Assembly: GCA_002427995.1 (NCBI GenBank)
Contig: DIZV01000107.1
Span: 1-10,081, forward strand
Reading direction: 5' to 3'
From: Chloroflexi bacterium UBA6019
GTDB taxonomy: Bacteria > Chloroflexota > Dormibacteria > Dormibacterales > Dormibacteraceae
Length of the DNA stretch: 10,081 bases
Positions 6,457 through 10,081 of this stretch are shown in pieces. The translations under genes and the position numbers were made by a program. The notes under the pieces were generated by a model, which saw only the letters and a list, made by a program, of their open reading frames with translations, was not told the DNA's origin and searched no databases. Positions within the stretch are counted from its first letter, which is position 1, and every line of letters starts with the position of its first letter.

Positions 6457-6933
6457 GTGAGCGCCGAGGTCCAGCTCGAGATCATCCTGCGGGTCTTCGT
6501 GGCGCTCGTGATCGGCGCCCTGGTCGGCATCGAGCGCGAGCACCGCGGCCACCCCGCCGGCGTACGGACGATGGCGATGGTCTCGGTCGGCTCCTGTCTC
6601 TTCACCGCCGCCGGCCTTTTCTTCATCCCCGGCCACGTCACCGACCCGACCCGGATCGCGGCCCAGGTCGTCACCGGTGTCGGATTCCTCGGGGCGGGCG
6701 CCATCTTCCGGTCCGACGACGGGGTCAAGGGCCTGACGACGGCGGCCACCGTCTGGGTGGTGGCGGCTCTCGGGATGGCCGTCGGTTTCGGGCTCTTCCT
6801 GCTGGCCGGCTTCGGTGTCGTGATCGTGCTGATCGGCCTGGTGCTGGTCCGGCCGCTCGAGATCCGCTTCCTGCGCCGGCCGGACCACCCGATGCGCCGC
6901 CGCGAGGACGGCATTCCTCCGCCCGACAACTAG
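6457..6933 (+). CDS. MgtC/SapB family membrane protein
   Basis: A 158-residue membrane protein with the N-terminal MgtC/SapB domain. Seen: ILRVFVALVIGALVGIEREH (first helix plus the family signature), GVRTMAMVSVGSCLFTAAG, then AAQVVTGVGFLGAGAIFR and the GLTTAATVWVVAALGMAVG signature, and a last long hydrophobic stretch (FLLAGFGVVIVLIGLVLV) before a basic tail. In all, four to five membrane helices. MgtC of Salmonella acts in growth at low magnesium and in virulence through effects on the F-ATPase; free-living bacteria carry many homologues of unknown role. The protein lacks the cytoplasmic C-terminal domain of long MgtC proteins, common for the short SapB type. GTG 6457 is chosen because the upstream part of the open frame is frameshifted nuclease sequence. 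The charged residues of the signatures are intact. Confidence 0.9.
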   Translation: MSAEVQLEIILRVFVALVIGALVGIEREHRGHPAGVRTMAMVSVGSCLFTAAGLFFIPGHVTDPTRIAAQVVTGVGFLGAGAIFRSDDGVKGLTTAATVWVVAALGMAVGFGLFLLAGFGVVIVLIGLVLVRPLEIRFLRRPDHPMRRREDGIPPPDN

Positions 6934-6936
6934 ACT
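6931..6936 (+). promoter_or_regulatory. Candidate -10 box TAGACT upstream of the winged-helix gene
   Basis: TAGACT begins with the mgtC stop codon and lies 37 bases before the GTG start of the next gene. The surrounding CAACTAGACTG resembles CAACTAGAATG before the DUF151 gene. If used, it would give a leader of about 30 nt rich in T and G without a Shine-Dalgarno. No -35 element is evident. Confidence 0.3.
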
Positions 6937-6973
6937 GAACCCCGGTGGCCGTTTTTGGTCTTTTGGGTGCGCT

Positions 6974-7624
6974 GTGTTCTACGCCCTGACGCCGCGCCGG
7001 CTGGAGACGCTCGCCACCCTGCGCCGCCTCACCGAGGAGGCCGGCTCCGCCGTCCACTACTCGCTCGTCGGCGCCCGGATGCGGATCTCCGCCTGGACTG
7101 CCTATGACCTGCTGCTGGAGCTGGAGAAGCTGGGCCTCGTCGCCCGCCGTTACGTGCAGCACGGCTCCCCGGCGCACGGCGGCCGCTCCCGCATCCTCTT
7201 CTCCCCCACCGCCGAGGAGCCGTCCGCGACGGGCGCCTTCAGCGCGTCGCTGAGCGTCGCTTTCGAGCGCTTCTCGGCGATCCGCGACGAGGCGGCCGCC
7301 GCCCGCGCCTACCTGGCCGGGTCGAGCGGCGACCTCGCCCTCGGGATGGGCTACTGGCTCTCTCGCCTGCGGGCCGCCGGGCGGCAGGGCGGCGAAGCGG
7401 CCCGGATCGTCCTCGAGGGCGGCACGGCACCGCTGGCGAAGGCCCAGACGGTGGCCGCGATGGGCCTCGGCTCGACCCTCGCCCGGCTCGGCCGGAGCCG
7501 GTTGACGACCCGGGTCACAACCGCGGCCGCCGCCTTCTCGGCGCTTCTCGAGGAGACGGCGAAAGGCTCCGACCCCGCGATCTCCGAGCTGGTCGAGGCC
7601 AGCCGCCGGCTCGAGATCGGCTGA
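6974..7624 (+). CDS. Winged-helix domain protein, putative regulator of unknown target
   Basis: A 216-residue protein I do not recognise as a named family. Residues about 5-62 resemble a winged helix of the LexA/MarR kind: LTPRRLETLATLRRL, a putative recognition helix around MRISAWTAYDLLLELEKLGL, then LVARRYV as wing. Residues 65-78 are a Gly/Arg-rich turn (GSPAHGGRSRILFSPT), perhaps the rest of the wing. The rest is alanine-rich and predicted helical (90-115, 120-138, 155-170, 180-196, 202-214) with no catalytic motif, membrane segment or cysteine; it may be a sensor or dimerisation domain. GTG 6974 is the only sensible start in this frame; no ribosome binding site is clear. The gene is 7 bp before degV, so the two are probably co-transcribed, and it may control its own operon. 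DNA binding is inference. Confidence 0.75.
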   Translation: MFYALTPRRLETLATLRRLTEEAGSAVHYSLVGARMRISAWTAYDLLLELEKLGLVARRYVQHGSPAHGGRSRILFSPTAEEPSATGAFSASLSVAFERFSAIRDEAAAARAYLAGSSGDLALGMGYWLSRLRAAGRQGGEAARIVLEGGTAPLAKAQTVAAMGLGSTLARLGRSRLTTRVTTAAAAFSALLEETAKGSDPAISELVEASRRLEIG

Positions 7625-7631
7625 GGCGTCG

Positions 7632-8519
7632 ATGAGCCGAGTAGCGGTCGTCACCGACTCGACCGCCGACCTCCTACCGGAGCTCGCGGCCGCCAACCAG
7701 GTGACGGTAGTGCCCTTGACGGTCAATCTCGACGGCCGCAGCTACCTCGACGGGGTCGACCTCAGCCCCGCCGAGTTCTACCGCATGCTGCAGGCGACGA
7801 GCTCGCATCCGACCAGCTCACAGCCCGCGCCGGGCCAGTTCAAAGAGGCCTACGAGCGGCTCCTGGCGGACCATGACGAGGTGGTGTCCATCCACGTCTC
7901 GCCCAAGCTCAGCGGGACGATGAGCTCCGCCCAGCAGGCGGCGGCGATGATCGGCGGCGAGCGCATCCACGTCCTCGATTCGCAGTTCGCGTCGATGCCC
8001 CTGGCCGCACTGGTCCTGGTCGCCGCGGCGCGAGCGGCGCGGGGGGGCGACGCCGCGGAGATCCTGGACGACGTGACCCGGGTCCGGGAGACGCTGCGCT
8101 GCTACTTCGCTGTCTCCACCCTCGAATTCCTGCGCCGCGGCGGTCGGATCGGCGCCGCCGGCGCGCTGCTCGGCTCAGTCCTCCAGATCAAGCCCATCCT
8201 TGCGATCGAGGACGGCCAGGTGGTGCCGCTGGAGCGGGTGCGGACGCACGACCGGGCGATCGGCCGGCTGATCGAGTTGGCGCGCTCGGTCGACCGCGGG
8301 GGTGGCCTCTGCCTCGTCATCGGCCATGCCGCCGCGGAGCCCGCCGCCCAGGCGCTGGCGCAAGAGCTCCAGGGGGTCGCCAGATCGCTCGTCATTCAGC
8401 CGCTCGGTCCGGCGGTCGGCACCCACGCCGGGCCGGGAACGGTCGGGGTGGCGGCCTATCCGGCGGAGATCTTTCCCCTCGGGATCTGGACCGGGTTCAC
8501 CGCCTCCTCCTCCCGCTAG
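7632..8519 (+). CDS. DegV family fatty-acid-binding protein
   Basis: A 295-residue DegV family protein. Such proteins bind a fatty acid in a cleft between two alpha/beta domains, and in Firmicutes the FakB members present the fatty acid to the kinase FakA. Seen: VAVVTDSTADL (4-14), the loop PTSSQPAPGQF (60-70, usual form TSQPSPGEF), VSIHVSPKLSGTMSSA (85-100), HVLDSQFASMP (113-123), LEFLRRGGRIGAAGALLGSVLQIKPIL (164-190) and GTHAGPGTVGVA (263-274), which closes the ligand pocket. Length is normal (280-300). The ATG lies 7 bp after the regulator stop, with a weak GAGG at 7623-7626. No fatty-acid kinase is present in the window, so the partner is unknown. The gene ends convergently with the hydrolase gene; both stops share the CTAG at 8516-8519. 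Confidence 0.95.
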   Translation: MSRVAVVTDSTADLLPELAAANQVTVVPLTVNLDGRSYLDGVDLSPAEFYRMLQATSSHPTSSQPAPGQFKEAYERLLADHDEVVSIHVSPKLSGTMSSAQQAAAMIGGERIHVLDSQFASMPLAALVLVAAARAARGGDAAEILDDVTRVRETLRCYFAVSTLEFLRRGGRIGAAGALLGSVLQIKPILAIEDGQVVPLERVRTHDRAIGRLIELARSVDRGGGLCLVIGHAAAEPAAQALAQELQGVARSLVIQPLGPAVGTHAGPGTVGVAAYPAEIFPLGIWTGFTASSSR

Positions 8520-9529
8520 CCGGTCGGCTCCGCCTGGCTCCGCCTCCAGCGGACACCGCCGGAGTCGGCCAGCTTGGTCACGCGCCGCTCGACCGCCAGC
8601 AGCTGGAGATGCGCCAGGCCCTCCTGGAGCGCCATCCGCTTGTCCCAGACGTTCGTCCGCTCACCCCAGATCCGGATCGCCACCTCCCAGCCGCTGAGCT
8701 CCTCCTCGCCCAGCAGCGCCTCGATCTGGTCGAGGCGGCGCTGATGGTGGGCGTGGAGCCGCGCGACCCGGGTGGCCGCGTCCACGAAGGGCCGACCGTG
8801 GGAGGGCAGAACCAGCGCCGGGTCGAGCGCGAGAAGTCGGTCGAGTGACTCCAGGAACTCGCCCAACGGGTTCGGCGTGCTCTGCGGGTGGAGCGCGATG
8901 TTGGTGCTGATGTCGGGCAGGATCTGATCGCCGGCGAAGAGCAGCCGATCGTCGAGATCGAACAGGCAGATGTGTCCGGGAGAGTGGCCCGGTGTCCATT
9001 CGACCCGCAGCCGGCGGCCGCCCAGCTCGAGCGTCTCGGCACCGTCGAGCTGGACGTCCGGCTCGCCCGGGCGAACGAACTCCCGCATTGCCCGGGAGGC
9101 GTTCTGGAGCGCGCTGACGTCCGGTTCCGGCACCCCGTTCAGCCGCAGGTTGTGGCCGACCTCGGCCACCAGCTGCTCCAGCTCCAGGTAGCGGGGATGC
9201 ACCATCGGAACCTCGAGTCGGTGCATGAAGAGCTCGACCCCGGTGCGCTCCTTGAGCGCGCCGGCGGCCCCGAAGTGGTCGGGGTGGATGTGGGTGATGA
9301 CGAGTCGCCGGAGGGTGGCGCCCGGACCCCCGACCTCCTCGATCGCGGCGAGGACGGCGGCGACCGACGCGTCGGTCTGGATGCCGCAGTCGAGGAGGTC
9401 GACCTGGGAACCTCGCGAGAAGAGGAAGCAGTTGACGATCTCCTCCTCCCAGGGGATGGGGAGGCGGATCTCGTGGATCCCGGGGGCGATCTGGGTGAGC
9501 CGCAAGTCAGCCGCCTCGGTCGCCCCCAC
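8516..9529 (-). CDS. Metallo-beta-lactamase-fold hydrolase (glyoxalase II-like)
   Basis: A 337-residue soluble hydrolase of the MBL superfamily. Numbered from GTG 9529, the binuclear zinc site is seen as HIHPDH (His80, His82, Asp84, His85), TPGHSPGH (His182), FAGDQIL (Asp201) and LPSHGRPF (His244). Sequence beyond about 250 (HAHHQRRLDQIEALL, SGWEVAIRIWG, HLQLLAVERRVTKL) looks like the C-terminal helical/winged-helix tail of LACTB2- and GloB-like members. The substrate is unknown: thioesters, lactones or RNA are all handled by relatives. The open frame continues to an ATG at 9574 and further to 9625, but codons there (ATT, ATA, GTA, GGT, AGA, CTA, GCA) are unlike the gene body, so GTG 9529 is preferred; TTG at 9505 is another option. 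It is convergent with degV and divergent from the SCP2 gene. Confidence 0.9.
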   Translation of the reverse strand: MGATEAADLRLTQIAPGIHEIRLPIPWEEEIVNCFLFSRGSQVDLLDCGIQTDASVAAVLAAIEEVGGPGATLRRLVITHIHPDHFGAAGALKERTGVELFMHRLEVPMVHPRYLELEQLVAEVGHNLRLNGVPEPDVSALQNASRAMREFVRPGEPDVQLDGAETLELGGRRLRVEWTPGHSPGHICLFDLDDRLLFAGDQILPDISTNIALHPQSTPNPLGEFLESLDRLLALDPALVLPSHGRPFVDAATRVARLHAHHQRRLDQIEALLGEEELSGWEVAIRIWGERTNVWDKRMALQEGLAHLQLLAVERRVTKLADSGGVRWRRSQAEPTG

Positions 9530-9539
9530 TGCTAGCCAG

Positions 9540-9545
9540 AGTCTA
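9540..9545 (-). promoter_or_regulatory. Candidate -10 box TAGACT for the MBL hydrolase gene
   Basis: On the minus strand TAGACT precedes the preferred GTG start by ten bases, which would leave only about three leader bases. This is the same hexamer as before polA. An alternative minus-strand hexamer, CATAGT, overlaps at 9555-9560. Confidence 0.33.
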
Positions 9546-9553
9546 CCCGCCGC

Positions 9554-9559
9554 TACTAT
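9554..9559 (+). promoter_or_regulatory. Candidate -10 box TACTAT for the SCP2 gene
   Basis: TACTAT lies 57 bases before the SCP2 ATG in a stretch that is locally richer in A and T than the flanking genes. A start near 9566 would give a leader of about 50 nt carrying the AGGAGG. The -35 region is not recognisable. Confidence 0.4.
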
Positions 9560-9604
9560 GGGAATCAGGTCCATGACGCAGGGCGGCAATGGGCTCCAGA
9601 ACTC

Positions 9605-9610
9605 AGGAGG
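9605..9610 (+). promoter_or_regulatory. Strong Shine-Dalgarno AGGAGG for the SCP2 gene
   Basis: AGGAGGT is followed by an A/T-rich spacer and the ATG six bases after the core. It is the only consensus ribosome binding site at ideal distance in the window, which fixes the start at 9617 and suggests high expression. Confidence 0.85.
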
Positions 9611-9616
9611 TAATAA

Positions 9617-9967
9617 ATGTCCCAAGAGATGTCAGCCGACCAGGTCACTCCCGACATGGTCATCGAGCAGATGCCGCAGCACCTGGATAGCGCCAAGGCC
9701 GGGACGACCAACGCGACGGTCCAGTTCGACCTCAGCGGGGACAACGGCGGCAAGTGGTGGATCAAGATCCACGATGGCACCGCCGAGGCCGGCAAGGGCG
9801 AGGCTGAGAACCCCAACCTGACCCTGCTCGCCGACGCCGGCGACTACGTCAAGATCGCGCTCGGCCAGATGGACGGGACCGCCGCCTTCATGCAGGGCAA
9901 GCTCAAGATCAAGGGCGACATGGGCCTGGCGATCAAGTTCCAGACCCTATTTAAAAGACCGGCCTAG
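9617..9967 (+). CDS. SCP2 sterol-carrier domain protein
   Basis: A 116-residue single-domain protein of the SCP2 sterol-carrier superfamily, small soluble proteins that bind sterols, fatty acyl groups or other lipids in a hydrophobic tunnel. Seen: an amphipathic N-terminal helix (VTPDMVIEQMPQHLDS, 10-25), ATVQFDLSG followed by KWWIKIHDG (46-54, alternate beta strands), NPNLTLLADAGDYVKIALGQ (66-84), then the typical GKLKIKGDMGLAIKFQTLF (94-112). The length is that of bacterial stand-alone SCP2 proteins. The start is set by a strong AGGAGG. The last codons and stop lie in the left arm of an 11-bp inverted repeat. A ligand cannot be inferred, but the neighbouring DegV and MBL hydrolase genes would fit lipid or acyl handling loosely. 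Confidence 0.92.
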   Translation: MSQEMSADQVTPDMVIEQMPQHLDSAKAGTTNATVQFDLSGDNGGKWWIKIHDGTAEAGKGEAENPNLTLLADAGDYVKIALGQMDGTAAFMQGKLKIKGDMGLAIKFQTLFKRPA

Positions 9968-9995
9968 GCAGCTGGATACGAGGCGCCTAGGCCGG
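9959..9995 (+). terminator. Perfect 11-bp inverted repeat at the end of the SCP2 gene
   Basis: CCGGCCTAGGC (9959-9969) and its exact reverse complement GCCTAGGCCGG (9985-9995) flank a 15-nt loop. The left arm holds the last SCP2 codons and the TAG stop. No T-run follows, so it is not a canonical intrinsic terminator, but it could slow decay or end transcription. Each arm also holds the 8-bp palindrome GCCTAGGC, spaced 23 bp, which could instead be a pair of protein-binding sites. Confidence 0.5.
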
Positions 9996-10081
9996 GTCGT
10001 TGGGTTCCCGCGCAGCGGGATGTCGCCCGGCCGTTTGAGTCCCGCCTCACGACACTAAGCGTCGCGCCGCGAGGGGGGTTT
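9968..10081. other. Non-coding tail with several possible RNA stems
   Basis: No open frame here is convincing. After the first inverted repeat, TCCCGC (10006-10011) and GCGGGA (10015-10020) form a hairpin with a GCA loop. GGCCGGG (9990-9996) can pair with CCCGGCC (10026-10032) around it, in competition with the upstream repeat. GTCGT (9996-10000) matches ACGAC (10049-10053). TCGC-GCC-GCGA near the end precedes GGGGGG and TTT at the window edge, where a terminator could continue. It may be a terminator region, a structured leader of a gene beyond the edge, or a dispersed repeat. Confidence 0.4.

Noticed and set aside
5878..6933. A single nuclease-MgtC fusion protein of 351 residues
   Set aside because: The linker is out-of-frame nuclease sequence with noncoding codon character; the corrected frame gives a normal nuclease end at 6439 and mgtC has its own GTG start with a good upstream box.
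6937..6956. Intrinsic terminator after mgtC (CGGTGGCCG followed by TTTTT)
   Set aside because: The stem would have only three base pairs, too weak to call.
9530..9625. N-terminal extension of the MBL hydrolase to 9574 or 9625
   Set aside because: Codons in this stretch are A/T-rich at third positions and the extension would overlap the SCP2 start and its promoter region; the MBL domain begins after 9529.
9996..10053. tRNA-like element (GTCGT paired with ACGAC and a TTTGAGTCCCGCC stretch resembling a T-arm)
   Set aside because: No T-arm stem, no anticodon arm and no D-arm can be built at proper spacing.
1..10081. Mobile element, CRISPR array, toxin-antitoxin pair or defence island
   Set aside because: No transposase, integrase, spaced direct-repeat series, small paired ORFs or defence-type domains are present; nearly all sequence is occupied by housekeeping-type genes.

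Overview
The window is a gene-dense, visibly high-GC bacterial chromosomal segment with very short intergenic gaps. Most codons end in G or C, and GTG and probably TTG starts are used. Shine-Dalgarno sequences are mostly absent, and two genes (polA, mgtC) carry a TANNNT box exactly 7 nt before the start codon, which suggests leaderless transcripts. Together with a PolA whose proofreading domain looks degenerate and a polA-mutM pair, this suggests a high-GC Terrabacteria lineage (Chloroflexota, Dormibacterota or a deep Actinomycetota such as Thermoleophilia). No marker gene is present, so the assignment is inference.

Layout. (1) Positions 9-5872, minus strand: a compact six-gene run read right to left: NUDIX hydrolase, polA (DNA polymerase I), mutM (formamidopyrimidine-DNA glycosylase), a PAP2-type membrane phosphatase, a divergent CutA1-like protein, and a D-cysteine desulfhydrase/ACC-deaminase family enzyme. 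From polA onward, neighbouring genes overlap by 1 to 17 bp, typical of a translationally coupled operon. NUDIX, PolA and MutM together look like an oxidised-guanine and base-excision repair unit; the last three genes have no obvious link to it. (2) Positions 5878-8519, plus strand, divergent from the first block: a bifunctional nuclease (DUF151) gene, an MgtC/SapB-type membrane protein, a winged-helix putative regulator of unknown target, and a DegV fatty-acid-binding protein. The DUF151 gene carries an apparent one-base frameshift in a GGGG run near its 3' end; the shift makes the frame run on artificially into mgtC. (3) Positions 8516-9529, minus strand: a metallo-beta-lactamase-fold hydrolase, convergent with degV, the two stop codons sharing one CTAG. 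(4) Positions 9617-9967, plus strand: a small SCP2 sterol-carrier-like protein with the strongest ribosome binding site of the window, divergent from the hydrolase. (5) Positions 9959-10081: a non-coding tail full of inverted repeats that cannot be assigned to a known RNA.

I see no mobile element, CRISPR array, tRNA or rRNA, and nothing that amounts to a clearly new defence or biosynthetic system. The most useful observations are the DUF151 frameshift, the recurring TAGACT/TAAACT boxes placed for leaderless expression, the repair-gene operon, the uncharacterised winged-helix protein next to degV, and the structured 3' tail.
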